This document shows, in pieces, positions 31,050-40,909 of a stretch of DNA of 61,410 nt. Both the position numbers and the translations under genes were made by a program. The notes under the pieces are model-generated. The model did no database searches. It worked only from the letters and a program-made list of their open reading frames with translations, and was not told the DNA's origin. Source of the stretch: Lachnospiraceae bacterium (lineage in GTDB: Bacteria; Bacillota; Clostridia; Lachnospirales; Lachnospiraceae); contig JAGAJL010000016.1 in the NCBI GenBank assembly GCA_017626095.1, positions 1 through 61,410 of the forward strand. The letters run 5' to 3'. Numbering within the stretch: position 1 is the first letter of the stretch; the number at the start of each line of letters is the position of its first letter.

Positions 31050-32318
31050 ATGATTAAGAAAGAAATGATTGCCATGTTGCTGGCCGGCGGGCAGGGCAGC
31101 AGGCTTGGTGTATTGACAGCTAAGGTTGCGAAACCGGCTGTATCATTCGGTGGAAAGTACCGTATCATTGATTTCCCACTCAGTAACTGTATTAATTCCG
31201 GTGTTGATACAGTTGGTGTGCTGACACAGTATCAGCCGCTGAGACTGAATACCCATATCGGTATCGGTATTCCGTGGGATCTTGACAGAAATATTGGAGG
31301 GGTAACCGTTCTGCCGCCTTACGAAAAAAGTGCTAATACCGAGTGGTATACGGGTACGGCCAATGCCATTTATCAGAATATTGATTATATGGACAGTTTT
31401 AATCCGGATTATGTATTGATTTTGTCCGGTGACCACATCTACAAGATGGATTACGAAGTGATGCTTGATTATCATAAGTCAAAGGGCGCAGAGGTAACAC
31501 TTGCAGCTATGCCGGTTCCTTATGAAGAGGCAAAACGTTTTGGTATTTTGATTACAGATGATGACCACAAGATCAATGATTTTGAGGAAAAACCTGAGAA
31601 TCCCAGAAGTAATCTGGCAAACATGGGTATCTATATCTTTAATTGGAAAACCTTAAAAGAAGCGTTGATTGCAAACGCACAGCAGCCCGGCCTGGACTTT
31701 GGTAAACATGTTATTCCCTATTGCCATCAAAAAGGAGCTCCTTGTTATGCTTATGAATACAATGGCTACTGGAAAGATGTAGGAACCCTTCATTCCTATT
31801 GGGAAGCAAACATGGAGCTGGTTGACATTGTACCGGAATTCAACCTGTATGAAGAATACTGGAAAATCTATACCAAGTACGAAAAACTGCAGCCTCAGTA
31901 CATATCTGAAAACAGCGAAGTTGAAAAATGTATCATTGGCGAGGGTGCACAGATTTACGGAAAAGTATACAATTCCGTAATCGGATGCGGTGTTGTGATT
32001 GGAGAAGGAACCGTTGTTAGGGATTCTATCATCATGAATGATACCGAAATCGGATATGGTTGTGAAATCACAAAGACCATTATTGCCGAAAATGTTATGC
32101 TCGGTGATAATATTAAAACTGGTGTCGGAGATGAAGTTGACAACGATACGGCGCCTCATATTTACAATCACGGTCTTGTTTGTATCGGAGAAAAATCCGT
32201 TGTACCAAGTGGCGTGACCATTGGTAAAAACGTTGTGATTTCCGGTGTGACCGCAGCAGAGGATTATCCGGATAATAATCTTGCAAGCGGAAAATCTTTG
32301 ATTAAGGCAGGTGAGTAG
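31050..32318 (+). CDS. glgC: glucose-1-phosphate adenylyltransferase
   Basis: A 422-residue enzyme that makes ADP-glucose for glycogen synthesis. N-terminal [15 protein letters not shown] with [19 protein letters not shown], substrate motifs [10 protein letters not shown] and YWKDVGT, and a C-terminal left-handed beta-helix ([22 protein letters not shown]). Normal length. glgD follows two bases after its stop codon, so the pair is co-transcribed. Confidence 0.95.
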   Translation: MIKKEMIAMLLAGGQGSRLGVLTAKVAKPAVSFGGKYRIIDFPLSNCINSGVDTVGVLTQYQPLRLNTHIGIGIPWDLDRNIGGVTVLPPYEKSANTEWYTGTANAIYQNIDYMDSFNPDYVLILSGDHIYKMDYEVMLDYHKSKGAEVTLAAMPVPYEEAKRFGILITDDDHKINDFEEKPENPRSNLANMGIYIFNWKTLKEALIANAQQPGLDFGKHVIPYCHQKGAPCYAYEYNGYWKDVGTLHSYWEANMELVDIVPEFNLYEEYWKIYTKYEKLQPQYISENSEVEKCIIGEGAQIYGKVYNSVIGCGVVIGEGTVVRDSIIMNDTEIGYGCEITKTIIAENVMLGDNIKTGVGDEVDNDTAPHIYNHGLVCIGEKSVVPSGVTIGKNVVISGVTAAEDYPDNNLASGKSLIKAGE

Positions 32319-32320
32319 GT

Positions 32321-33439
32321 ATGAGAGCAATCGGAATTATTTTAGCCGGCGGAAATAATAACCGCATGGGTGAGTTATCCAAAAAACGCGCAATTGCTGC
32401 TATGCCTATTGCAGGCAGCTACCGCAGTATTGACTTTGCATTAAGCAATATGACCAATTCCCATATTCAGAAAGTTGGTGTATTTACACAGTACAATGCC
32501 AGAAGTTTAAATGAACATTTAAGTTCTTCCAAATGGTGGGATTTTGGTAGAAAACAAGGCGGCTTGTTTGTTTTTACTCCGATGATCACAGGAGAAAACA
32601 ATGCATGGTATCGTGGAACTGCAGATGCCATTTATCAAAATCTTTCTTTCTTAAAAGAGAGTCATGAGCCTTATGTTGTAATTGCATCCGGTGACTGTGT
32701 TTACAAGATGGATTACAACAAAGTGCTGGAATATCATATCGCAAAGAAAGCAGATATTACTGTTGTCTGCAAGGATATGCCGGCAGGTGAAAATGTAGAC
32801 CGTTACGGTATTCTCAAATTAAATGAGGATAACCGGATTGAAGAATTTGAAGAAAAACCGATTGTGGCAAATTCCAATACCATTTCCTGCGGTATCTATG
32901 TTATCCGTAGAAGACAGCTGATTGAGCTGATTGAGAAAAGCGCGGAAGAAGGTCAGTATGATTTTGTAAAAGATATTCTGATCCGTTACAAAAATCTGAA
33001 ACGGATTTACGGATACAAAATGGATGATTACTGGAAGAATATTGCGACGGTGGATGACTATTTTGAAGCAAATATGGATTTCTTAAAACCGGATATCCGC
33101 AATTATTTCTTCAGACAGTATCCTGAGATTTATTCAAAGGTTGATGATTTACCGCCTGCAAAATACAATGTTGGTGCAAAGCTGAAAAATGCGTTGATTT
33201 CCAGCGGTAGTATCATTAACGGAGTAGTGGAAAATTCCGTTATTTTCAAAGGTGTATTCGTAGGAAGCAATTGTACCATCAAGAATTCCATTATTCTAAA
33301 CGATGTTTATATCGGTGACAATACATATATTGAAAACTGTATTATTGAAAGTCACGACACAATCAGGGCTAATTCTTATTTAAAAGGTGAGGAAGGCATC
33401 AAGGTTGTTGTGGAACAAAGTGACCGTTATGTACTTTAA
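32321..33439 (+). CDS. glgD: GlgD subunit of ADP-glucose pyrophosphorylase
   Basis: A 372-residue paralogue of GlgC: IILAGGNNNRMGELSKKRAIAAMPIAG at the start, SGDCVYKMDY, and YWKNIATVDDYF. Compared with GlgC the nucleotide-site sequence is altered (GNNNRMG, and SGDC for SGDH), as in GlgD proteins that modulate GlgC in Firmicutes. It forms a GlgCD complex. Confidence 0.95.
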   Translation: MRAIGIILAGGNNNRMGELSKKRAIAAMPIAGSYRSIDFALSNMTNSHIQKVGVFTQYNARSLNEHLSSSKWWDFGRKQGGLFVFTPMITGENNAWYRGTADAIYQNLSFLKESHEPYVVIASGDCVYKMDYNKVLEYHIAKKADITVVCKDMPAGENVDRYGILKLNEDNRIEEFEEKPIVANSNTISCGIYVIRRRQLIELIEKSAEEGQYDFVKDILIRYKNLKRIYGYKMDDYWKNIATVDDYFEANMDFLKPDIRNYFFRQYPEIYSKVDDLPPAKYNVGAKLKNALISSGSIINGVVENSVIFKGVFVGSNCTIKNSIILNDVYIGDNTYIENCIIESHDTIRANSYLKGEEGIKVVVEQSDRYVL

Positions 33440-33475
33440 TTAGCGCCCAAGAACAAAATTAAGGGGGAAAGTTAG

Positions 33476-33751
33476 ATGAACATTACTGACGTACATGTAC
33501 GTAAGATTACACAGGAAGGCAAGATGAAGGCGGTTGTTTCCATCACACTGGATGATGTTTTTGTTGTACATGACATCAAAGTAATTGAAGGTGAAAAGGG
33601 ATTGTTTATTGCAATGCCCAGTAAGAAAACTGCTGATGGGGAATATCGGGATATCGCACACCCGATTAATTCAGCAACAAGAGAACTACTTCAGACAACC
33701 ATTCTTAGTGCTTATAAAGAAGCGTTGGCTGCTCCCGAATTTCAGGGATAG
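33476..33751 (+). CDS. spoVG: septation/regulatory RNA-binding protein SpoVG
   Basis: A 91-residue protein: [20 protein letters not shown], then [14 protein letters not shown] and [23 protein letters not shown], the full SpoVG pattern. It binds nucleic acids and affects septation, sporulation and capsule or virulence genes in Firmicutes. A GGGGGAAAG ribosome site precedes the start. A strong terminator follows. Confidence 0.95.
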   Translation: MNITDVHVRKITQEGKMKAVVSITLDDVFVVHDIKVIEGEKGLFIAMPSKKTADGEYRDIAHPINSATRELLQTTILSAYKEALAAPEFQG

Positions 33752-33792
33752 TTATTATTTTCGAATTATTTTTCGAGAAGGAAAAGGGTTAC

Positions 33793-33824
33793 AAAGACCG
33801 TTGCCGGGGGGCAGCGGTCTTTTA
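33793..33824 (+). terminator. spoVG terminator
   Basis: AAAGACCGTTGCC and GGCAGCGGTCTTT form a perfect 13-bp stem on a four-base loop, followed by T. A second, weaker hairpin follows at about 33,830-33,854. Confidence 0.8.
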
Positions 33825-33891
33825 CTGCAAAAGCCTCTGTTTTGTCGCAGGGGCAATTGTGCGTTACAGACTTTTTACCGGGAGGAATCAT

Positions 33892-34461
33892 ATGTTTATT
33901 ATTGCAGGATTGGGAAATCCATCCAAAGAATACCAAAAAACCAGACATAATGTAGGGTTTGATACCATCGACTGTATTGCAGATAAATATGGCATTGCGG
34001 TTACGGAAAAAAAGCATAAGGCAATCATTGGAAAGGGCGTTATTGCCGGAGAAAAGGTTATACTCATGAAACCGCAGACCTATATGAATCTGAGTGGAGA
34101 GAGTATAAGGGCAGCTCTTGATTATTACAAAACGGATGAAACAGACAGTCTGATTGTCATCTATGATGACATTTCCCTGCCGCCCGGACAACTTCGAATC
34201 CGGAAAAAAGGTAGTGCCGGAGGACACAATGGCATTAAGAATATTATTGCACATTTAGGTCATGATACTTTTATGCGGATTAAGGTCGGAGTCGGTGAAA
34301 AACCGGCAGGATATGATCTTGCGGATTATGTGCTGGGACATTTTTCAAAAGAAGACCGTGGTGTGATGGAAGAAGCATTCAGGGAAGCTTCTGATGCGGT
34401 GGAAATGATGATCACAGAAGGACCGGATGCTGCCATGAATGCATTTAATAAAAAGAAATAG
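33892..34461 (+). CDS. pth: peptidyl-tRNA hydrolase
   Basis: A 189-residue Pth: IIAGLGNPSKEYQKTRHNVGF with the catalytic His near residue 20, KPQTYMNLSGESI, DDISLPPGQLRIRKKGSAGGHNGIKNII. It releases tRNA from peptidyl-tRNA dropped by ribosomes. The start at 33,892 follows GGGAGG; the longer frame from 33,859 has no site. The gene order pth near mfd is typical of Firmicutes. Confidence 0.95.
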   Translation: MFIIAGLGNPSKEYQKTRHNVGFDTIDCIADKYGIAVTEKKHKAIIGKGVIAGEKVILMKPQTYMNLSGESIRAALDYYKTDETDSLIVIYDDISLPPGQLRIRKKGSAGGHNGIKNIIAHLGHDTFMRIKVGVGEKPAGYDLADYVLGHFSKEDRGVMEEAFREASDAVEMMITEGPDAAMNAFNKKK

Positions 34462-34573
34462 GTGGATAAAAGAAATAGGTAACTTTAAGAAATAAGTAAC
34501 TAAAAGAAATAAGATAAAAAGCGGAATGCGATAGAAACAAAATAAGTAAACAAAAGAAATGGGATAAACAGAT
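34450..34573. repeat. degenerate tandem array of AAAAGAAATAAGTAA units
   Basis: About six units of 16-18 bases of the type AAAGAAATAgGTaAcT run from the end of pth to just before the next start codon. The last unit (AAAGAAATGGGATAAACAG) supplies the weak ribosome site of the downstream gene. Confidence 0.65.
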
Positions 34574-35269
34574 ATGCAATATATACAGGATTTACTATTT
34601 GAAAAACAGGATAAAGCATTTGCCGAATTTCACAGGCGTCTGGTTCCAAATCTGGAACCACAGAAGATTATCGGTGTCAGAACGCCACAGCTTCGTGCAC
34701 TTGCAAAGCAGATTGTCAAAGAAGAAATATGCGAAGCTTTTTTAAAAGAGCTTCCGCATGAATATTATGAGGAAAATCAGCTTCATGGTTTTATCCTGTC
34801 GCAAATGAAGGATTTTGATACCTGTATACAATATCTGGAAGCATTTTTACCGTATATGGATAACTGGGCAACCTGCGATCAGACATCACCGAAAATATTT
34901 AAAAGTCATAAAGAAGAATTGCTGCCTTATATATATAAATGGATTCAAAAAGAGCATACGTATACAGTGCGTTTTGCGATAGGGATGCTTATGCAGCACT
35001 TTCTGGATGAAGACTTTAAGCCGGAGTATGTACGGACGGTTTCGTCCATTCAGTCAGAAGAATACTATATCAATATGGAAATTGCATGGTATATGGCCAC
35101 GGCGCTTGCAAAACAGTGGGATGCAGTCATACCATATTTAGAGCAGAAGGAAATGGAACCATGGGTACATAACAAGACGATCCAAAAAGCAAGGGAAAGT
35201 TATCGTATCACAGATGAGCAAAAGGATTATTTGAAGAAGTTAAAAATAGACCCAAATAAAGGTTTGTAA
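34574..35269 (+). CDS. DNA alkylation repair protein, AlkD-like
   Basis: A 231-residue all-helical protein of the AlkD/AlkC superfamily (HEAT-like repeats). Family segments: KIIGVRTPQLRALAKQI, LEAFLPYMDNWATCDQTSPK, and NMEIAWYMATALAKQWD near the DNA-binding face. AlkD removes bulky or cationic alkyl-purines without flipping the base. Its position just before mfd makes a small DNA-repair group. Confidence 0.9.
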   Translation: MQYIQDLLFEKQDKAFAEFHRRLVPNLEPQKIIGVRTPQLRALAKQIVKEEICEAFLKELPHEYYEENQLHGFILSQMKDFDTCIQYLEAFLPYMDNWATCDQTSPKIFKSHKEELLPYIYKWIQKEHTYTVRFAIGMLMQHFLDEDFKPEYVRTVSSIQSEEYYINMEIAWYMATALAKQWDAVIPYLEQKEMEPWVHNKTIQKARESYRITDEQKDYLKKLKIDPNKGL

Positions 35270-35307
35270 AGATAGACAAAACGAAGGCTTGTAAAGAGAG
35301 GTTAATT

Positions 35308-38300
35308 GTGAAAGTATTACGCGAGTGTCTGAACCAACTTACAGATTTTGAACAAATGCAAAAAGAATTACGGGATAAAAAAACGATTTCTGTCTCAGGA
35401 TGCGTGGATTCTCAAAAAGTTCATTTCATGTGGGGATTATCGGAAGATTTTCCGTATCGCGTGATCATCACACATTCCGAGTTAAGAGCCAGAGAACTGT
35501 ATGAGGATTTTTCGTTTTATTCCAAGGATGTTTATTTTTTCCCCGCAAAAGATTTTATTTTCTTTCAGGCCGACATCAACGGCAATAAGGTAACAAGGGA
35601 AAGAATTGCGGTATTGAGACGAATTTTGGAATCGGAGCCGGTTACCATCATCACAACACTGGATGGATTTATGGCACCCTGCATGCCGTCAGAAGTATTG
35701 GAAAACAATGTCATTCTGCTGGATAAGGAAAGCATCGTAGATACAAAAGCGTTATCCATGAAACTGGTCCGCATGGGATATGAGAGAGTGGCGCAGGTGG
35801 AAAGTGCGGGACAGTATTCCATTCGTGGCGGGATTGTTGATATTTTTGACCTGACAGAAGAAAATCCTTATCGAATTGAACTCTGGGGAGATGAAATCGA
35901 TTCCATTCGTTCCTTTGACGTACTCAGCCAAAGGTCCATTGAACAATTGGATTTTGTGAAAATATTTCCTGCAACGGAGATGCTCCTTTCACCAAAACAA
36001 AAAGAAGAAGGTCTTGCAAAAATAAAAAAAGAAGCTAAGAGTGTGGAGGCAGCCTTTTTAAAAGAACATAATCCGGAATATGCGTCCCGGATTAAAAAAG
36101 GGGTGGCTTCTTTAATGGAGCAGATGGAAGAGTATGGGGTTATGGCCAATCTGGACAGCTACATCTCCTACTTCTTTGAAAAAACGGCATCCTTGTTTCA
36201 ATTGCTTTCACAAGAAGAAACCGTTTTCTTTCTGGATGAACCGTTGCGCGTAAAAGAGCATGCAGATGCTATTGAGATGGAATTTGTTGACAGTATGAAA
36301 ACCCGTTTGGAAAAGGGATATTCACTTCCGGGACAGAGCAACATCATGTTTGGTGTAAAGGAAACCTTTGCACAGTTGCAAAAACGGTATCTGGCGTGTA
36401 TTTCGACACTGGATACCAAAATGCCGGTTGAAATAGATCAAAAATACTATCTGACCACGAAGTCTGTTCAGTCTTTTCATAACAGCTTTGAAGAGCTGTG
36501 CAAGACTTTAAAGAAATATAAAAAAGACGGCTACAAGGTCTTATTGGTTACGCCATCCATGACCAGGGCAAGGCGGTTGGCCGGTGAACTTCGGGATCGA
36601 GAATTATCCTGCTTTTATTCCGAGACCGGAGAAGAGGATTTGAAAAACGGACAGATTATGTCTGTATACGGACAGATTAAGAAAGGATTTGAGTATCCGC
36701 ATCTGAAATTTGCCGTAATCTCCGAGAGTGATATTTTCAGTAAAAAGCAGACGAAGAAAAAGAAAGTCAAAAAATACGAAGGCCAGAAGATCAGTAATTT
36801 TACCGATTTGAAAATCGGAGATTATGTTGTTCATGAACGTCACGGGCTTGGTATCTACCAAGGCATCGAAAAAATAGAAGTGGATCATGTGGTAAAAGAT
36901 TACATGAAAATTTCTTATCGGGAAGGTGGAAATCTTTATGTCCTGGCAACCGAGTTTAATGTGATCCAAAAGTATGCCTCCTCTGATGCAAAACAGCCGA
37001 AACTCAATAAACTGGGAACCTCCGAATGGGAAAAAACCAAAGGCAGAGTAAAAACTGCCGTTAATGAGGTTGCAAAGGATTTAGTCGAACTCTATGCGAT
37101 ACGTGCCGGACAGAAGGGCTATGCCTACAAAGAAGACACGGTATGGCAAAAGGAATTTGAGGAGCTGTTTCCTTATGAAGAGACACCAGATCAGCTTATG
37201 GCAATTGAAGCCACCAAAAAGGACATGGAAAGTACAAAAATCATGGACCGCCTGATTTGTGGGGATGTCGGATTTGGAAAAACAGAGATTGCAATTCGAG
37301 CCGCATTTAAAGCCGTACAGGAAGGAAAACAGGTAGTTTTTCTGGTGCCCACAACCATTTTGGCAAAACAGCATTATGATACATTCAAACAACGAATGAA
37401 GGATTATCCGATTACGATTGAGATGTTGTCTCGTTTTCGAACCGCCTCCGAGCAAAAACAAACAATCCGTGAGTTGGGGCGGGGCATGGTAGATATTGTC
37501 ATCGGTACACACCGGATTTTATCCAAAGATGTGGTTTTTCATGATTTAGGTTTGTTAATTGTGGATGAAGAGCAGCGTTTTGGTGTGACACACAAAGAAA
37601 AGATTAAGCAATTAAAGAAAAATGTGGATGTCCTTACTTTGACGGCAACGCCCATACCACGTACGCTTCATATGAGTCTGGTTGGTATCCGAGATATGAG
37701 TGTTTTGGAGGAAGGCCCCGGCGATCGTATGCCTATTCAGACTTACGTCATGGAATATAATGAAGAAATGGTGCGGGAAGCGATTAACAGAGAGCTTGCA
37801 AGAAACGGACAGGTTTATTATGTCTATAACCGTGTGAATTCCATTGCAGAAATTACGGGAAAAATTCAGGAACTGGTGCCGGAGGCAACGGTTGCTTATG
37901 CACACGGGCAAATGGCAGAGCATGATCTGGAAACTATTTTATATGATTTTATTAATGGAGAGATTGATGTTTTAGTTTCAACCACGATTATTGAGACGGG
38001 TATCGACATTCCCAATGTCAATACCATGATTATTCATGATTCGGATCAACTGGGACTGTCCCAGCTATACCAGCTGCGGGGACGTGTGGGACGGAGCAAC
38101 CGGAATGCCTATGCCTTTTTAATGTATAAACGAGATAAGCTGTTAAAAGAAGTCGCCCAGAAGAGATTAGAAGCCATTAAGGAGTTTACAGATTTAGGCA
38201 GTGGTTTTAAAATTGCCATGAAAGATTTGGAAATTCGCGGGGCAGGAAATCTGCTTGGAAAAGTCCAGCATGGGCACATGGCTGCGGTTGGATATGACCT

Positions 38301-38832
38301 GTATTGCAAAATGTTAAATGAGGCGGTAAAACAGTTAAAAGGACTTCCTGTGGACGAAACGGATTTTGATACCGTTTTAGATGTTGATATTAATGCATTT
38401 ATTCCGGCAGAATATGTTATGAATGAAACGCAGAAATTAGACATTTATAAAAGAATATCATATATTGAGAATGATGAAGAATGTGAAGATATGCGGACTG
38501 AGCTTCAGGATAGATTTGGAATGATACCGCTTCCGGCACAAAATCTGTTGCGTATTTCTCTGCTTCGTGCAAGAGCACATCGGCTTTATGTAGAAGAAGT
38601 CAAAGGGCGAAAAGATCGTATTGAACTGGTGATGAATCGGAATGCCAAAATCAAATCGGAGAATATTCCGGATCTTTTGGAACGCGCCGGTGGAAAAATC
38701 AGTTTTACAGTACGCAATATTCCCATGTTTTCCTGCAAATTGTATCCTACGGGCTTTGATACCAAAGATGAGGAAAACCTGTTAAAAACATGCGAGGATT
38801 TGATTGAAATCATGGAAGCGTATCTGTTGTAG
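35308..38832 (+). CDS. mfd: transcription-repair coupling factor
   Basis: An 1174-residue Mfd of standard length. N-terminal UvrB-like modules, RNA-polymerase interaction domain about 490-560 (LKIGDYVVHERHGLGIYQGIEKIE), translocase with Walker A GDVGFGKTE near 651 and DEEQ near 751, second RecA lobe with QLRGRVGRSN, and C-terminal TRCF domain. It removes stalled RNA polymerase and recruits UvrA. The start is a GTG six bases after AGAGAGG. Confidence 0.97.
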   Translation: MKVLRECLNQLTDFEQMQKELRDKKTISVSGCVDSQKVHFMWGLSEDFPYRVIITHSELRARELYEDFSFYSKDVYFFPAKDFIFFQADINGNKVTRERIAVLRRILESEPVTIITTLDGFMAPCMPSEVLENNVILLDKESIVDTKALSMKLVRMGYERVAQVESAGQYSIRGGIVDIFDLTEENPYRIELWGDEIDSIRSFDVLSQRSIEQLDFVKIFPATEMLLSPKQKEEGLAKIKKEAKSVEAAFLKEHNPEYASRIKKGVASLMEQMEEYGVMANLDSYISYFFEKTASLFQLLSQEETVFFLDEPLRVKEHADAIEMEFVDSMKTRLEKGYSLPGQSNIMFGVKETFAQLQKRYLACISTLDTKMPVEIDQKYYLTTKSVQSFHNSFEELCKTLKKYKKDGYKVLLVTPSMTRARRLAGELRDRELSCFYSETGEEDLKNGQIMSVYGQIKKGFEYPHLKFAVISESDIFSKKQTKKKKVKKYEGQKISNFTDLKIGDYVVHERHGLGIYQGIEKIEVDHVVKDYMKISYREGGNLYVLATEFNVIQKYASSDAKQPKLNKLGTSEWEKTKGRVKTAVNEVAKDLVELYAIRAGQKGYAYKEDTVWQKEFEELFPYEETPDQLMAIEATKKDMESTKIMDRLICGDVGFGKTEIAIRAAFKAVQEGKQVVFLVPTTILAKQHYDTFKQRMKDYPITIEMLSRFRTASEQKQTIRELGRGMVDIVIGTHRILSKDVVFHDLGLLIVDEEQRFGVTHKEKIKQLKKNVDVLTLTATPIPRTLHMSLVGIRDMSVLEEGPGDRMPIQTYVMEYNEEMVREAINRELARNGQVYYVYNRVNSIAEITGKIQELVPEATVAYAHGQMAEHDLETILYDFINGEIDVLVSTTIIETGIDIPNVNTMIIHDSDQLGLSQLYQLRGRVGRSNRNAYAFLMYKRDKLLKEVAQKRLEAIKEFTDLGSGFKIAMKDLEIRGAGNLLGKVQHGHMAAVGYDLYCKMLNEAVKQLKGLPVDETDFDTVLDVDINAFIPAEYVMNETQKLDIYKRISYIENDEECEDMRTELQDRFGMIPLPAQNLLRISLLRARAHRLYVEEVKGRKDRIELVMNRNAKIKSENIPDLLERAGGKISFTVRNIPMFSCKLYPTGFDTKDEENLLKTCEDLIEIMEAYLL

Positions 38833-38952
38833 GACGAAATTTTGCGATAATTATCGAAAGCATTTATCAAACTAATGATTGAGAGATAATATTATCGAAA
38901 TGAAAGTTTTAGCAGTATTTTTCATTAGAAGAGTAATATAAGAGGGATGAAA

Positions 38953-39918
38953 ATGTATCATTACAATTTGCAAGAGTGGTTGTTATTTTTCTTTATCTAT
39001 TGTTTTCTTGGCTGGTGTTGGGAATCCTGTTATGTTTCTGCAAAAAAGCGTCAATGGGTAAACCGCGGATTCATGAAGGGACCGTTTCTTCCAATCTACG
39101 GATTTGGTGCTTTGTCGGTTTTAATTGCAACCCTTCCGGTCAGGCCGTTTCCGGTTCTGGTTTTTCTTTTCGGAATGATTGGTGCTACGGCATTGGAGCT
39201 GGTAACGGGAATTTGCATGGAAAAGCTGTTTCATGTACGGTATTGGGACTACAGCAATCAGAAATTCAATTTTAAGGGACATATCTGTCTGACATCCTCG
39301 TTTGCATGGGGGGCATTTTCGCTAGCCATGATTTATGGCTTTCATAAACCCATTGAAAAGTTGGTTCTTTCCATTCCTTTTGTATGGCTGGATATTCTGA
39401 CCACAGTTCTGACGGTTATTGTGGCAGCCGATTTTGCAATCAGTTTCAATACTGCAATGGAGCTACGTGCAATTCTCGACAGCATGGAACGTATCAAGGA
39501 TGAGATGAAGCGTCTGCAGAAGCGTGCGGAAGTGATTGAAGCATTTTTAGCCGATGATTTTCATGATGCAAAAGAGAATTTCAAGGAAGAAATGCAGGAA
39601 CGCAAGGATAACCTGATGGAAGGACTGCAGGAACGAAAAGAAAACATATTGGAAGGAATACAGGAGCGCAAGGAAGATGCAAAAACACAGCTTCAGGAAA
39701 TCCGGGAAAAGCAGAAATACTATCTGGAAAAAAAGAAATACAGTATGTCAGATAATATGGCAATTGCCAATCTGCTTCGAAGAAACCCTTCTGCAGTTTC
39801 CGGCAGACACGCTCTTGCCTTTAAAGAATATCGGGATAAGTTGATTGAAAGTATTAAAAGAGAAGTCGGCGAACTGACAAAATCTGAAGAAGATGCTGAG
39901 AGCGCAGATAATAAATAG
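38953..39918 (+). CDS. CmpB-type (putative ABC-transporter type IV) membrane protein
   Basis: A 321-residue protein. Residues 1-165 hold about five membrane helices in the pattern of the ABC_trans_CmpB family (FIYCFLGWCWESCYVSAKKRQWVNRGFMKGPFLPIYGFGA). The cytoplasmic rest is a long coiled coil with three to four copies of a 13-residue unit (MQERKDNLMEGLQ, ERKENILEGIQ, ERKEDAKTQL). ATG 38,953 is better spaced from GAGGG than the ATG two codons earlier. Function unknown; the coil suggests protein partners or oligomer formation. Confidence 0.8.
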   Translation: MYHYNLQEWLLFFFIYCFLGWCWESCYVSAKKRQWVNRGFMKGPFLPIYGFGALSVLIATLPVRPFPVLVFLFGMIGATALELVTGICMEKLFHVRYWDYSNQKFNFKGHICLTSSFAWGAFSLAMIYGFHKPIEKLVLSIPFVWLDILTTVLTVIVAADFAISFNTAMELRAILDSMERIKDEMKRLQKRAEVIEAFLADDFHDAKENFKEEMQERKDNLMEGLQERKENILEGIQERKEDAKTQLQEIREKQKYYLEKKKYSMSDNMAIANLLRRNPSAVSGRHALAFKEYRDKLIESIKREVGELTKSEEDAESADNK

Positions 39919-40034
39919 ATTGATTAAAAAGTGAAAAGAACTGTTGATAAATTTATTATATAATATTAGGAAGTGTAATATCAGAAATAGTAATATTTGA
40001 AAGCAGATAAATGATAAACTCGAGAGGGAATCGC

Positions 40035-40337
40035 ATGGAAGTACAATTTAAGCCCGGATTAACAGAATACATGGAAAAAACCGGAAAGCGCTATATTATG
40101 GTGGAGGTTATCCAGACGCAGAATTCGGATTTTGATGTTACGGAGATTTGTCCGCGCTTTGTATCGGAAAAGTTTGCTGTGAGTTTAAAAGAAAAGAAAC
40201 GTTATCGGGCAGTATCGGCCCCAATCGGAGAAGTATTAATGCCTCCCTATCGTTTGGAAATAGATCCTGTCGTGACCTTTGAACTGAAATCTTTTTTGTT
40301 TTTCAAATGGATTCGACAGGAGGGAATCAATTTATAG
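40035..40337 (+). CDS. conserved hypothetical protein
   Basis: A 100-residue soluble protein (MEVQFKPGLTEYMEKTGKRYIMVEV, ICPRFVSEKFAVSLKEKKRY, MPPYRLEIDPVVTFELKSFLFFKWIRQEGI). It is rich in beta strands and shows no metal or catalytic motif. The start at 40,035 follows GAGGG; an upstream in-frame ATG at 40,011 has no site. I do not know the family. Confidence 0.6.
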   Translation: MEVQFKPGLTEYMEKTGKRYIMVEVIQTQNSDFDVTEICPRFVSEKFAVSLKEKKRYRAVSAPIGEVLMPPYRLEIDPVVTFELKSFLFFKWIRQEGINL

Positions 40338-40360
40338 AGAGAAAAATAGTCTGTTAGAAA

Positions 40361-40428
40361 ACCACTTATATGAATAAAACGACCACCTATTGAAAATGTG
40401 TAGAAAAAATTTCTGTGAAAGCTATACT
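40361..40428 (+). promoter_or_regulatory. LytTR-type operator and activated promoter
   Basis: Direct repeats ACCACTTAT (40,361-40,369) and ACCACCTAT (40,382-40,390) with a 12-base gap have exactly the 9-12-9 layout of LytTR-family sites. A -10 TATACT follows at 40,423-40,428 while the -35 position (GTAGAA) is poor, so the promoter probably needs an activator bound just upstream. Confidence 0.7.
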
Positions 40429-40452
40429 ACACATTAAGAAAGGAGGACGAAA

Positions 40453-40899
40453 ATGAAACTGGAAATCAAAATTGATACGGCTATTGTTGAACCGGAGACA
40501 GTGATTACAACGTCTGCAATGACCGATGAGGTGAATCGGGTTGTAAATTATATTAGCAATCTGGAAAATACTTCATTTATGATAACGGGTCAAAAAGATG
40601 GAAAGATAGAATTACTTGATCAGGAAAATATCATTCGGTTATATGCAGAGAATGGAAAAATGTTTGCAAAGTTAGATCAGGCGACTTATCAGATCAGACT
40701 ACGATTGTATGAATTGGAGGAGAGATTAGATAACGATAAATTTGTACGAATATCCAATTCCGAAATTGTAAATTTAAAAAAGGTGAAAGGTCTTGATTTG
40801 AGTTTTGCGGGAACAATCTGCATGGAATTGGAAAATGGCGAAGTAAGCTATGTTTCTAGACGATATGTATCAAAGATTAAAAAGAAATTAGGATTATAA
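40453..40899 (+). CDS. LytTR-domain transcriptional regulator
   Basis: A 148-residue regulator. The C-terminal 100 residues are a LytTR DNA-binding domain (IELLDQENIIRLYAENGKMFAKLDQATYQIRLRLYELEERLDNDKFVRISNSEIVNLKKVKGLDL). It has no receiver domain, so it is not a classical response regulator. With the membrane protein encoded next it forms a LytTR regulatory system in which the membrane protein holds the regulator inactive. AAAGGAGG precedes the start. Confidence 0.9.
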   Translation: MKLEIKIDTAIVEPETVITTSAMTDEVNRVVNYISNLENTSFMITGQKDGKIELLDQENIIRLYAENGKMFAKLDQATYQIRLRLYELEERLDNDKFVRISNSEIVNLKKVKGLDLSFAGTICMELENGEVSYVSRRYVSKIKKKLGL

Positions 40900-40909
40900 G
40901 GTGGTTATT

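Noticed and set aside
31653-32330. Minus-strand open frame of 225 codons opposite glgC
   Set aside because: It is the antisense of a conserved coding sequence and has no family features.
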